DNA of 64,000 nt from Melampsora larici-populina 98AG31. Its lineage: Eukaryota > Basidiomycota > Pucciniomycetes > Pucciniales > Melampsoraceae. Position 1 is the stretch's first letter; every line of letters begins with the position of its first letter. The notes below the pieces were generated by a model. That model ran no database searches and was not told the origin of the DNA. It saw only the letters and a list, made by a program, of their open reading frames with translations. Of this stretch, positions 1-11,324 are shown one piece after another. The position numbers and the translations under genes are program-made. The stretch lies in the NCBI RefSeq assembly GCF_000204055.1, contig NW_006768791.1, positions 485,094 through 549,093 on the forward strand, read 5' to 3'.

Positions 1-1689
1 CATCCTCAAATTTCCTTCCTTCTTGAATAATTTCACTCCTCCCTTATCAATGTCCATGATTAAAGTTGTTGCTGACCGGTTTTATCCTTCTCTTTGATAA
101 TTTGATCTTCTTGAACCCTCAAAACACTTAATATTAACCATAAAATCATTTCCCAACTCTTATACCTATATTTTTGACTTTTTCTTCAATTCTTTCAATT
201 TTATCCTTCTGATTTCATTCTTTTCAAGACAGTTTCCATTATTTCTGATTCAAACTAACTGTTCTTCTCCATCAATTCCTTTCTTACTGATTCTTTTTAA
301 TTTATTTTTACTCTTTTACTATTTTTATGATTATTTTGAATTTTTCTCTTCTTATAATTGGTCTTATCAAATGATGTAATTAACACCCATTTTGATAACT
401 GGTGTGTGAAATTTGCAACTCACTGTGCACCACCAAAAAATTCCACTGAATTTTGGTCACATATGTGACTCATAAAAGTGATTTGGTAAACTAAAGTTTG
501 TCAAAAGGCGCACACGCATTTCTGCACATATATGTGCAAAAATCATGCACATTCTTAAAAACAACTTTCAATCAAATGTTTTTGGATAATTCAACTGTGA
601 TCTCTCATTGCTCTCTCTTCTCAACCTATTACTCTCTATTTTTTTGTACTTCACCAAATTTCATCCTTCATCACCACCAGCAAAATCAACTTTTCTATCC
701 CTGGACTCACAGTAGCTTCAAACATTGGATCCTCTGAACAACCTCAATCTTGACGTCACCTTTTCAATCTTGATCTGGCCTTCCTTTTGTCAATCTCAAC
801 AAAAAATGTTCTCACTCAACCTCAATATCGACCTTCTTTAAATGATCCCAAGTTCCTTGTCTTCCTCTGAATCACCAACAATTTCTTTTATCTCAAGTAG
901 CATTCAAACATTTCCGTGTTGATTACCTCACTTGTTACATATAGCTTATATGATTTGAATTTATCATTATTAAAGATGTTTTATCAATGCAATTGATGAT
1001 CATTGATACAAAAAAGCTTCAATGTTATTGGAAAATGAATTGCAGTGAACAATCACCCAAGTCTCTTTGGTTTGAATAGCCAAGAAGTGAATGATGTTGT
1101 GGTGTTGAGGGGAGGGAAATTTGACTGGTTCAGGCATGATTGAAGTCAATGACCTTTTTGAACAGATGGCACAAAGTGTTATCGTGATCAATGGTGCTGA
1201 ATAGCAATCACATACCTTGGTTAACCAAATGTTCCCAAAAAACAAAGTGTTGTGTGATTTTACATATACACACATGATGAGAATAATTCTCACTGTGATG
1301 TAAAAGTTGCATTAAATTATTAATGCAACTCTTTTTGCCAAAGTGGGTGTAATATATGATGAGTTATATCTAACTTCAAGACACTTGATGACCAATATCA
1401 TCAATAATAAATCTGCTTCTAACTAAAACACAATTTTTCACATAATTTTCAATTTTTTTGATTACATAACATATACTGATCACCACAACATATTTTATAC
1501 TTTTGATACTAAGTCAATAAGGTGTGAATGTCTTTGAGAGACGGTTATTTTCTATGATTCATATATCATGTTTTTGTATTTATGCATTTTCAAGGTGCTT
1601 TGCACTCAAGAACTGGCACAACCTTTGAAACCAAGTCAGTAAGTTGTATTTAATTAGGATATGTTTAATAAAGACAATATGTGTTATAT
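1..1689. other. AT-rich stretch without a supported gene
   Basis: I see no coding signal here. Open frames are short, rich in Phe/Ser/His and lack recognisable domains or plausible splice partners. A few CACATATGTG-like words occur near 450-530, but they do not form an array. It may be decayed transposon DNA or ordinary intergenic sequence. Confidence 0.5.
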
Positions 1690-2170
1690 AAAATATTAAG
1701 ACAAAAGTTTGTTTTATATTATTCTCATTCATTGTAGCTCTTCTGGTTCTTATGTGTGAGAGCTCAGGAGCTGGCATTCTTTGTGTGTCCAGATTGTAGA
1801 GGCAAAATGTGGCATTCAGAATGTGATCAAGACACTACATGAGTTGCAGAAGAATTTGTGATTTCATTGGTCTTGCAAGGTCACTGTCCCAGACTCCCAA
1901 TACATCCCAGTTCCCAGTTTTGGACCAAAATTGGGTTTCTGACATTTTCTGCATTGTGGTTGTAAATTATGAAAAGCTGACCCTTCCCAGCTTCTCCATA
2001 ATCTTATGTTTTCTCAATTTTCTAAACTCAGTGTTAAATTTGCAAATTGGCATAGTTTCAGAGTACCATTGATTTTAAGACATTGTAAAGCTTTGTAGGT
2101 GCAGTGGTATTGCTACAGTGAAAGAAATTTTCTTGTTTGGGTAACCACTGATGGCAGGAAGACAGAATGA
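1690..2170 (+). repeat. Repeat R, left copy, with the empty copia target site
   Basis: This stretch of about 480 bp is nearly identical (I count about seven differences) to 44484-44622 joined to 50784-51124. The right copy is split by a copia element; here the target GATCA (1825-1829) is single and undisturbed, so this is an empty site. R includes a splice-acceptor-like polypyrimidine tract and a short cysteine/histidine-rich frame (CPDCRGKMWHSEC) that ends at TGA, resembling the last exon of a zinc-finger gene. That reading is tentative. The two R copies are direct repeats bracketing the DIRS-like nest. Confidence 0.75.
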
Positions 2171-2178
2171 AACTCAGT

Positions 2179-3029
2179 CCATTTCTTTCCGGTGAGTCAC
2201 GCGGGTGTCAAAGGTTCTTAGGGCTATCCCTAAGAGCTTGTAGAACCTTTGCCTTCAAATACATCGCTAAGTATTTGTGCTCAGGTGCAGTACTTGTCCT
2301 CGGTTTCAAGGATGAGGCCTGCTGAGCTGCGGGTGTAAAAACACCTAGCGAAGGAAACGAGGGCAGATGAACGTGAAGTGTTCTGGCTTTGGTATCTACA
2401 AGTTGGACGGGTTAAAAGACCCTTTGAACCAGGGCGGGAGGGAGTGTTCTTAGAACATGAGGGTTCGAAAAGTACTTGTAGTACCACAACGAGTGAGGGA
2501 AGGGAATCCAACGGATGATGAGAGTGTGAGGATGCTTTGGACTGATCTCAAACAAGAGGGGAGAAGCAGAGACGTCCTGTGGAGCGGACGGCTCTCTTCA
2601 CAAAGGTCTCTCTTCTCAGGGCCAACGATTGGCCTTCGACCGTTGATGAGTGCTGACTCATCTCTCTCTGGAGCTGAAGGACTTCAGGGCATCCGCTGGT
2701 TCCCTACGAAATGGACCACGCTCGATCCTCGTGCCTTCGTCACAACCACACATCCATTTCTTTCCGGTGAGTCACGCGGGTGTCAAAGGTTCTTAGGGCT
2801 ATCCCTAAGAGCTTGTAGAACCTTTGCCTTCAAATACATTGCTAAGTATTTGTGCTCAGGTGCAGTACTTGTCCTCAGTTTCGAGGATGAGGCCTGCTGA
2901 GCTGCGGGTGTAAAAATACCTAGCAAAGGAAACAATTCACGTTTTCATCAGCCAGGCAAGGGCAGATGAACGTGAAGTGTTCTGGCTTCGGTATCTACGA
3001 GTTGGACGGGTTAAAAGACCCTTTGAACC
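2179..3029. repeat. Pair of direct repeats in the DIRS 3' terminal region
   Basis: Copy 1 (about 2179-2430) and copy 2 (about 2753-3029) share a block starting CCATTTCTTTCCGGTGAG and ending near GGGTTAAAAGACCCTTTGAA. Copy 2 has an extra stretch of about 25 bp near 2932-2960. DIRS/Ngaro elements end in split direct repeats, and these sit just beyond the YR stop codon, which fits. The spacer 2431-2752 shows no gene. The repeats create open frames that I regard as incidental. Confidence 0.6.
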
Positions 3030-3998
3030 CAATCAAGGGAGCGAAGGATCTAGAGCCAAGGCCCTTCCAAAGGGGCTTTGAACCCGTCCTCAAAGATACG
3101 AGAGCACGATTCCTTCTTTGCACAGCATCACAAAAAACTTGGTTTACACGTGGACACACATTAAGAAAAAGAGAAACCGACGTAGTGGAACAATCATTAC
3201 AACAAAACATGTTAAGCAGAGCAAATACTCCTCGCCAACTCCCACATTTCTCTAGCCACACTACCACTGTAGGGTCTCAAGTACAATCTGTATGCAGATG
3301 ACCTCCATCTCCCTGCCTTCATCAATGACCGGGTTGAACAACCGAGGTGTGCTTTCAGCAAAGCCCCCCCTATTCGCAGGCTATGACCTGACCAAGACGA
3401 GTCGTTTCAAGGGTTGGAGGTACGTAAGAACAAAATGACCTCCAATCTGTGAAGTGGCGTAACACCATCATCAGCTGCAAAAACCGGGTCTTTCGATGAT
3501 CCTGTCGACTTTAGTAAGGCCGCCAATGCTTCTACTGGGTCAAGGTGGTTTGGTTGACGTGACAACTTCAGAAACTGCAATTCCCCCGGTGCAGCTGTCT
3601 TAGCCAATCGTAACCTCACAGTCGCGGTTTTCCCATCTTCACTGATACAAACGTCTTTTCTACGGATAAAGATAGTCAGGTTGTCGTCTCGCTTAACCAA
3701 TTCTCCGAGGCATGCCAACCCCCAAAAGCCAGTCAGTATCACGGCTTTCATAACTTTGTCCTTCTGTAAATGTGAGTTGAGTCTTGACACCAGTGTGTTG
3801 ATATCCATCAAGGTCAGACCAACCCTCTCCTGGCGACACGGTGTTAATTCTGATTTTCTTGATGCCATTAAGAGAATTCGGAGGCGATCGACGTTGATAT
3901 CTGGGAATGTCAAATCATGGAGAACATGCCACATTCTCAGGCCGGTAATGTAACGTTTTGTGGTGTTGCTAAGCACACAATGGTCTTCTTCTTGGTTG

Positions 3999-4005
3999 TT
4001 GCACC
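3999..4005. repeat. hAT1 target-site duplication, left copy
   Basis: TTGCACC directly precedes the hAT1 terminus CAACCCCCGAC and recurs at 38953-38959 after the opposite terminus. Seven bases, not the eight usual for hAT, are needed to restore the YR frame. Confidence 0.8.
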
Positions 4006-4023
4006 CAACCCCCGACGCGCAGC

Positions 4024-4032
4024 GCAGTTTAC
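4024..4032. repeat. MULE 9-bp target-site duplication, left copy
   Basis: GCAGTTTAC sits immediately outside the left MULE terminus (GGGTTAGGAGA) and recurs at 16539-16547 outside the right one. Nine bases is the standard Mutator-like duplication. Confidence 0.85.
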
Positions 4033-4146
4033 GGGTTAGGAGATTTTTACACACAACGTTTTTGACTCCTTATGGAGTGTAAAACGGTTTGTGTGTAAAA
4101 GTGTATGTTACCGCGGGTGAAACGTAATTTTACACTCCAACCCTTC

Positions 4147-4484
4147 TGTAAGGTGTTACATGTAGAGGTATGGCTTAGATGTATGGTTGTAGACGGGTAG
4201 TTGGATTACTTGTAGTCAGAGACGCCCTAGCTCCATGAAGACTCTTCTTCACCGAATACTCTTCGGATGGAGCTAGGTGAGCCTTTATCTTATATTCATT
4301 TCTCTCTGTCTCTTTTCTCTTTTATCTTGTAGAGCGTATCTGATGTGTTACTCTTCTTGACCAAATACTCTTCGGATGGAGCTAGTTGTCTATTTTGGGA
4401 ATATAGTTGGGTTATAGAATTAACCTTGGAGCTTTAGCTCCCGTCGTGCCACCCTTCAGTGAAGACTCCTACCCGAGTCTTACA
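4147..4484 (+). repeat. Gypsy 5' LTR
   Basis: It starts TGTAAGGTG and ends GTCTTACA. It holds an internal repeated motif (GAATACTCTTCGGATGGAGC, twice), also found in the 3' copy. Confidence 0.92.
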
Positions 4485-4658
4485 CTTTTTAATTCTATAA
4501 CATCATATCAATTTTCCAATTATTCCTTTCAACCCAACGAATCAGATTCCTTTTTTTCATTTTTTTCAATCTTTCTCGCCAAAAAACCAGAATTGATCGA
4601 CAAGAAGTAAGACGACAACCGTGAGAACTCTCACGAATCAATTGACAACCAACGCTTC

Positions 4659-6539
4659 ATGGGGTTTGACTTACCAGCAAATTTCACGAGTGACCCGGAG
4701 ATAATTTTAAAACGTCAACGCCAACGCCAATTTGCCATCCAAAGCCCAGCCGCACCGCCAGCCCCTCGCTACAACTATAGACTAGAAGTCCCTCTTGACA
4801 CACCTGAAACAAATTATACAATCCAAGCTACACCAGTCAACACTTTACCAACCATTACCTTACCAGATCCAAACGACAAAACCATACCAGAAGACGCGCG
4901 AATTGTGCAGGAATTCTTCAACTCCAGACTTGACTTAACACCACAGCCCCCTGGTAGTTTTATTTTCACGCCACAACAACCATCAAGAATGGAAGGAGGT
5001 GAATCAGACAGTGGTAAAGGCAAGAGTAAGGAGCAGGATTGTACGAAGGACGAGCTTATTGCAAAATTACAAGCTGAAGTCTCGACTCTACAAGCGGATC
5101 GGTCGCGAATCTTGGCGCTAGAAGCCTCTATGTCGCGTCTCCTTTCTACGTACGACGCGACGATGACAGCAGACGATAGGAATGGAGGATCGGGTGGTAC
5201 AGTAGGTGGTTCCAACCCTTTCAATCGATACAACGACTCGGGAACTCCTACGCCCTTGGGACCAAGAAATGTCATGAGCAATGCTCAAAGCACGCCGCTA
5301 GCACCGACGACCTCCATCACTACCGTGGCGCCAGCCGAAACCACGCATTTGACGCCCTCTCCTGGTGGCCAAGTCGATTACCTCTCTGACGACGTCCCAG
5401 ACCCTCCACCAGCGACTGCTCAGACAAACACAACAGCTTGGAGCCAACAATCCCTAGGACCACCTGGTTTGGAGCCACGCCGAGTCTCGTTCATGGAGGC
5501 AGTGGCGCCGTTGACAACTGCACCGACTCGATCGCCAATGGGACCTCTCATCGACACCACTATCCAGTCCGACAAGCCAGTGCGAGCTTGTGACATCAAA
5601 CTTTCAGACGCACCGAAGTTCACAGGCCCAGTTGAAGACCCGACAGCTCTATTCAACTGGCGACGACTGGTAGAGCAATTCTTCAGATTGAAGAGGCTCG
5701 ACGACGTGAAGGAACGGCTTATTTTATTAGGCAGTATCATAGTTGAACCAAGAGCAGGTAACTGGCTTCGGAGTATGGAATCAGAACTAAGTGAGATGAC
5801 CTGGGGGGAGATCATGCATGCGTTAGCGGTCGAAACCTTACCAACAACCTGGCTATACGACACGGAGAAATCAATCCGACAGCTCAAGATCAAGCCTCAA
5901 GAAGACTTCAAGACCTATGCAAATCGGGCCCGAGATCTTTATAGTCTAATTGAAATAGAGAGCTCAATCTCAGTCAAAGGTTTGGCAGAGTACGTAGTGT
6001 GGGGAACACCAGATGTATTTCAACGCTGGGTGACGGACCGACGATTGTTGAAGGTCGAACGATTCAAATGGCTTGATTTCATAGCAGCCGCGTCAGACAT
6101 CTGGGCATTATTACAAGCCAGTAATTTGGTTCCCAAAGTCACTCCGAACCAAGTCACGATGTCGAATCACTCCAGTAACCCGTGTTCTTATGCTCAACCA
6201 CGACAATCAACCTGGACCAACGACCGACGCACTACTGACGAAAGGGCGGACTCCGCTTGGCATTACCATCAATACTTGAGACACCTAGGAATATGCTCAG
6301 CGTGTCGTACCAAGTGTGGCAACCCCCACTGCCAAGGTCCAATCAAGGGACCGTACATTGTTCTACCTCCACTGAGTGTATTCGACCCAGGACCGCGTCC
6401 TCAACGTCGTACAACTAACGCCACCACCTATGCTTCGACAACCGCAAGATCCAGCGGTCCAGCGGGAGCACCCACACAAAAGCCTGCCGGACGACCGACT
6501 ACACAATTACCAGTCAGAGCCATGGAACAATTCGAATAA
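4659..6539 (+). CDS. gag: Gypsy Gag-like protein, 626 residues
   Basis: This is the structural protein that packages element RNA. The first third is low-complexity and rich in Pro/Thr/Gln, with a short coiled segment near residues 127-165. Residues about 300-500 resemble the retrotransposon Gag capsid region (ALFNWRRLVEQFFRLKRL, then a predicted helical stretch). A canonical CX2CX4HX4C knuckle is absent; instead there is a Cys/His cluster near residues 544-557 (CSACRTKCGNPHC). The ATG at 4659 is the first good start after the LTR. The frame ends at TAA 6537-6539 and continues open in the same frame into pol. Confidence 0.85.
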   Translation: MGFDLPANFTSDPEIILKRQRQRQFAIQSPAAPPAPRYNYRLEVPLDTPETNYTIQATPVNTLPTITLPDPNDKTIPEDARIVQEFFNSRLDLTPQPPGSFIFTPQQPSRMEGGESDSGKGKSKEQDCTKDELIAKLQAEVSTLQADRSRILALEASMSRLLSTYDATMTADDRNGGSGGTVGGSNPFNRYNDSGTPTPLGPRNVMSNAQSTPLAPTTSITTVAPAETTHLTPSPGGQVDYLSDDVPDPPPATAQTNTTAWSQQSLGPPGLEPRRVSFMEAVAPLTTAPTRSPMGPLIDTTIQSDKPVRACDIKLSDAPKFTGPVEDPTALFNWRRLVEQFFRLKRLDDVKERLILLGSIIVEPRAGNWLRSMESELSEMTWGEIMHALAVETLPTTWLYDTEKSIRQLKIKPQEDFKTYANRARDLYSLIEIESSISVKGLAEYVVWGTPDVFQRWVTDRRLLKVERFKWLDFIAAASDIWALLQASNLVPKVTPNQVTMSNHSSNPCSYAQPRQSTWTNDRRTTDERADSAWHYHQYLRHLGICSACRTKCGNPHCQGPIKGPYIVLPPLSVFDPGPRPQRRTTNATTYASTTARSSGPAGAPTQKPAGRPTTQLPVRAMEQFE

Positions 6540-9500
6540 ACCCCTGTCGCCCCAGATCTATCTGACAAAGAGATTGCGCGTTACGAAGAAGCGGACCGAA
6601 TCTTGATTGCACACATGGAAGAAGAAGCTTCAGGGTGCGTAGAAGATCAGTCTCGCACTAAGTCCATCATCCTGCGATTGATGATTAATGGTACCCCTCT
6701 CCGTGCGCTCATTGACTCAGCAGCCGAAGCCAACTTGATGTCGGAAGCAACAGCAAATCGTGCAAAAATACCTCGTAGAAAGCTGGTGTCACCTGTCGAA
6801 GTGAGCCTTGCGATTTCTACCAACACCACACCTTATGTCATCAAGGAGTTTTCTTTTGCTAATGTCAGTTCCGATGATCCAAAGTTGCGCTTTGGGTCAA
6901 CGTTCTTCAAGATTGCACCATTGGGCACCTCATACGACGTGATTCTTGGTACACCTTTCCTCACTAAATTTCACTTAGATGTCTCCTTGCATAACCGTTC
7001 TGTGACACATGTACCTACCAAGACAGTCCTATTGGAAGAAACTACAAAGAACGAAATTACTAATGCAATGACCAAATCAATGATATCATGTGTTATTCAA
7101 AATCTTGAAAGAGTTGAGAAAAGCCGAGACCTGTCCGCCCGAGAAGAGCAAGTATTGCGTGAATTTTCAAACTTGTTTCCTGATGAATTGCCGGCTGTCG
7201 ATGATGATGAACAGGATGATTTTATTCCGCCTGAAGGGCAGAATGCTTCCTCAAAAGTCAGACACAAGATTGTTTTGACAGACTCAAATGTGACAATCAA
7301 TGAAAAACAATATAACTATCCGCAGAAGTACTTACCTGCGTGGAATAAACTCATTCAGCAACACCTAAAGGCAGGAAGAATTCGAAAATCAACCAGTCAA
7401 TACGCGTCACCTTCAATGATCATTCCAAAGAAGGATCCTAACGCATTGCCAAGGTGGGTGTGTGATTATAGAACTTTAAACAAATACACGGTAAAAGATA
7501 GAAGTCCACTCCCTAATGTTGATGAGTCAGTTAGGCTAGTGAGTACGGGGAAAATATTTTCAATAATCAATCAAATCAATTCATTCTTTCAAACTCGAAT
7601 GCGTGAGGAGGATATACCACTGACAGCAGTTAAGACTCCATTTGGACTCTTCGAGTGGACAGTCATGGCAATGGGCCTGACAAATGGACCTGCAACACAT
7701 CAAAGTCGTGTAGAAGAAGCGCTAGGCGACATCATTGGCACATATTGTGTTGTGTATATTGATGACGTGGTAGTTTTCTCTAAGACAGTTGAAGAACACG
7801 AGTTGCATGTAAGGGAAGTTTTACGACGATTACAAGCCGCAAAACTATACTGTTCACCGTCAAAGAGCAAACTTTTCAGAACCAAAATAAACTTCTTAGG
7901 ACATGAGATCAGCGGAGATGGAGTATGCCCAGATGACGCCAAAGTCAAGAAATTAGCAAAATGGAAGACACCATCAATGCAGAAGCAGTTGCTCAAATTC
8001 TTAGGCACTGTGCAATTCCTGAAAAAATTTATTGACGGATTATCTCATTATGTGGGCACTCTTTCTCCTCTGACAAGTACGAAACGAAAGAACGAACCAT
8101 TCCAGTGGGGATCAAAGGAGGAAGACGCATTCCAAAACATCAAACAAATAATCACTACGCTTCCAGTCCTCAAACAACTTGATTACGAAACTGATGATCC
8201 ACTCTGGTTATTCACAGATGCCAGTGGTCATGGCTTAGGAGCAGCCTTGTTTCAAGGCGCTAAATGGGACACCTCTTCACCCATCGCATACGAAAGCAGA
8301 ACAATGACGCCTGCTGAACGTAACTATCCGGTACACGAGCAGGAATTATTGGCGGTTGTGAATGCGTTACAGAAGTGGAAATTATTACTCTTGGGCATGA
8401 AGATCAATGTCATGTCTGATCATCACTCCCTCACGCATCTATTGACGCAACGAAACATTAGCCGGAGACAAGCAAGATGGCTCGAAACACTATCTCAATT
8501 TGACCTCGACTTCAATTACATCAAGGGTGAAGAGAACTCTGTGGCAGATGCACTATCCAGAGCAGATGAAGTAGCCGCGTTACAAATGGACGGATCATTG
8601 GATGAGACAACCTTAAACACGATCAAAGCTGGCTATGAAACCGACAACTTCTGCAAACGCGTCAACAAAACATTACCGTTACGAGAAGGCACTGAATGGC
8701 GTGAGAATCTGATGTTCATTGACGGCAGACTAGTGATCCCCGAAGTCAGAGGGTTACGTAGACAACTTATTGAACGAACTCATTTGGCTTTGGGACATCT
8801 AGGCACTCTGAAGACTCTAGCGCAAGTACGTGGGCAATTCTTCTGGCCTGAGATGGCAAACGACGTCAAATCATTAATATCAACATGCGATAGCTGTCAG
8901 AGATCTAAAAGCCGTACGACACTGCCTTCAGGGAGACTACAAGCTACCGACGTGCCACGCTTACCAATGGACGACATATGTCTTGACTTCATTGGTCCCT
9001 TTCCAAAGGTCAGAGGATACGATATGATCCTCTCGTGCACGTGTCGACTGACAGGCTTTGTGCGTGCTATTCCAACACGTCAAACAGATACTGCAGAACA
9101 AACAGCCCAGCGTCTTTTTGGTTCCTGGTTAGCAATATTTGGCGCACCAAGGAGTATGATAGGCGACAGGGACAAAGCCTGGACATCGCGATTTTGGCAA
9201 GAACTCAATTCATTGATGAAAATCAAAGTCAACCTCACAACAGCTTACCACCCACAGGCAGACGGACGAAGCGAAAAATCAAACAAAACAATTGTACAAA
9301 TCTTACGACAAATGGTCACCAGTCGGCACGGACGCTGGCTTACCTCATTACCCTCAGTCGAGTTTGCTATCAACAGTGCATTGAACGTCGCCACGGGCGT
9401 CTCACCCTTCGAGTTTGTTTTTGGCCGCAAGCCTCGACTGTTCCCAGTTACAGGAAACTTACAATCGGTGGGCTCAGACACATCAAAATGGATTGAGGAT

Positions 9501-9848
9501 CGACAAGCAGCTTGGGCGCAGTACCGTGACAAATTATGGACCAGTAGGATCACCCAAGCAGTACACTATAACAATCGACACGCTAACGGTGAAGTACTGG
9601 AGGTGGGTGACTGGGTACTAATCGATAGCAAGGATCGACAGCAAGTAGTTGGTGGGAACGGTAGACCAACATCGAAACTACGACCCCGCTATGACGGTCC
9701 CTACAAAGTCAAGGAAGCCCTGAATGGCGGCCGCAATTTCCGACTGAAGCTTAACGACAATGATAAATCCCACGACGTCTTTCACATATCGAAGCTGAAG
9801 AGGTACCATTGGAGGGAGGAGGAGTGCGATACAGAGGTATCAAAGTAA
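6540..9848 (+). pseudogene. pol: Gypsy Pol: protease, reverse transcriptase, RNase H, integrase
   Basis: The frame continues from gag after one TAA (first ATG 6615). In order: a protease-like motif (ALIDSAAEANL), RT with YIDDVV, RNase H (LFTDASGHGLG), zinc-binding HHCC and DDE integrase (LDFIGP, GDRDKAW, ADGRSEKSNK), and a C-terminal GPY-type segment. The RT box that normally holds the first catalytic Asp reads FSIINQINSF, with Asn (AAT, 7569-7571) where Asp is expected, so RT is probably inactive. Whether the TAA is a readthrough signal or a mutation cannot be told here. Confidence 0.9.
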
Positions 9849-10384
9849 GTTCCTCCCATAAGTATGCACCGCCGGGCAACTACGCCAATAAATTGTGTAT
9901 AAAACATTACCTTGGCCACACATGTGAGCACCGAACTGGGCGTATGGCATGTTTTATTCATAACAGGTTCAATTCAAGCAAACGAACATCAAAACTGCAA
10001 CATGTACTGCAAGATCTTCAAGATTCCTCAAGTTTTATTATTTTCATATCATTTTTATAAGTACGAATTAATCAACAACATCTTCAATTGGGTAAACATG
10101 GTGGATAATATTTAGGTTTCTTTTTTTTATTCTTTTCAATTTTTTCATTTCCTTTTGAATTCATTTTTTTTCTTATTTTAATCTTTACGACAAAATCAAT
10201 TACTTTCACGTTATTCAACAAACTTTCATTGCATTGGGACGAGTCATGGTCAACTTTTCAAGGGCGAGTCATGCCATTTTTTTTTCAATTTTCTCTTTCT
10301 TTCTTCGGTTAAATTTTTTAGAATGGGTCAGATTATCATAGAGGATGAGTAGTTACAAAATTCTTTTTCATAGGAGGGGAGGGA

Positions 10385-10722
10385 TGTAAGGTGTTACATG
10401 TAGAGGTATGGCTTAGATGTATGGTTGTAGACGGGTAGTTGGATTACTTGTAGTCAGAGACGCCCTAGCTCCATGAAGACTCTTCTTCACCGAATACTCT
10501 TCGGATGGAGCTAGGTGAGCCTTTATCTTATATTCATTTCTCTCTGTCTCTTTTCTCTTTTATCTTGTAGAGCGTATCTGATGTGTTACTCTTCTTGACC
10601 GAATACTCTTTGGATGGAGCTAGTTGTCTATTTTGGGAATATAGTTGGGTTATAGAATTAACCTTGGAGCTTTAGCTCCCGTCGTGCCACCCTTCAGTGA
10701 AGACTCCTACCCGAGTCTTACA
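10385..10722 (+). repeat. Gypsy 3' LTR
   Basis: It matches the 5' LTR over 338 bp with two visible substitutions. A purine-rich tract (10372-10384) lies just upstream as the expected plus-strand primer. TSD CCTTC follows at 10723-10727. Confidence 0.92.
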
Positions 10723-10727
10723 CCTTC

Positions 10728-11324
10728 AAGATTCTTGTGTGTAAAACAGTCGAGTGTAAAGCGATGAGTGTAAAAGTGTATGAGACCTACTTCGAGATAG
10801 AATTTTACACATGACTTTTTGCATACCTTATTGTAGGCAAAAAAACTAGGGTGTAAAAATGAATTTTAGATGCCTGTGGTCTAGTTTTGCACTCCGGGAC
10901 GTTACACACAATAAGGAGTCAATATGCCCGGAGGGCAAAAATCAATTACGCTCCCCTGGACATGCAAATTTACACGCGTCCAAGTCTCAAAAAACTTTGG
11001 ACTTGGCAAAAATTGGCCAATATGTCTGCCTAGGTCCGCCTGCTACGTGAAGCCAATACGGCGTCGGCGGCCTCTGTTTTCTTTCTTCTCTCACCAGCGC
11101 CACATTGCCCCAATCTCACAAAATCTCACAAGCTCAGCATAGAGCTAAGCAGGTAGTCCACCGCTTAATTGGCCAATGTGCATTACATCCAGGCCCCCAT
11201 ACATAAAACAAAAACAAAGACCAAGAAGGAAAAAAAAGATGACTCCTGTGCTTACCTTCACATTCATTATCATCACAAATTCTTTGAAAAAACACAAACA
11301 TAACAAAAATTACACAAGCTCGAG
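10728..11324. other. MULE subterminal region right of the gypsy insertion
   Basis: No gene is evident. The first 200 bp carry GTGTAAAA/TTTTACAC words that match both MULE ends; the rest is the 3' flank of the minus-strand MULE gene. Confidence 0.6.

Larger units (their letters stand above)
4147..10722 (+). mobile_element. Ty3/gypsy LTR retrotransposon
   Basis: Two 338-bp LTRs (4147-4484, 10385-10722; TGTAAGG...TTACA) flank gag and pol and sit in the TSD CCTTC (4142-4146, 10723-10727). I count two LTR differences (about 99.4% identity), so the insertion is young. Domain order PR-RT-RNaseH-IN assigns it to gypsy/Metaviridae. A purine tract precedes the 3' LTR. The interval 9849-10384 between pol and the 3' LTR is noncoding. 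Confidence 0.95.

Noticed and set aside
2457..3301. Open frames of about 110-150 codons in the DIRS terminal repeats
   Set aside because: Incidental frames in duplicated noncoding DNA; no family signal.
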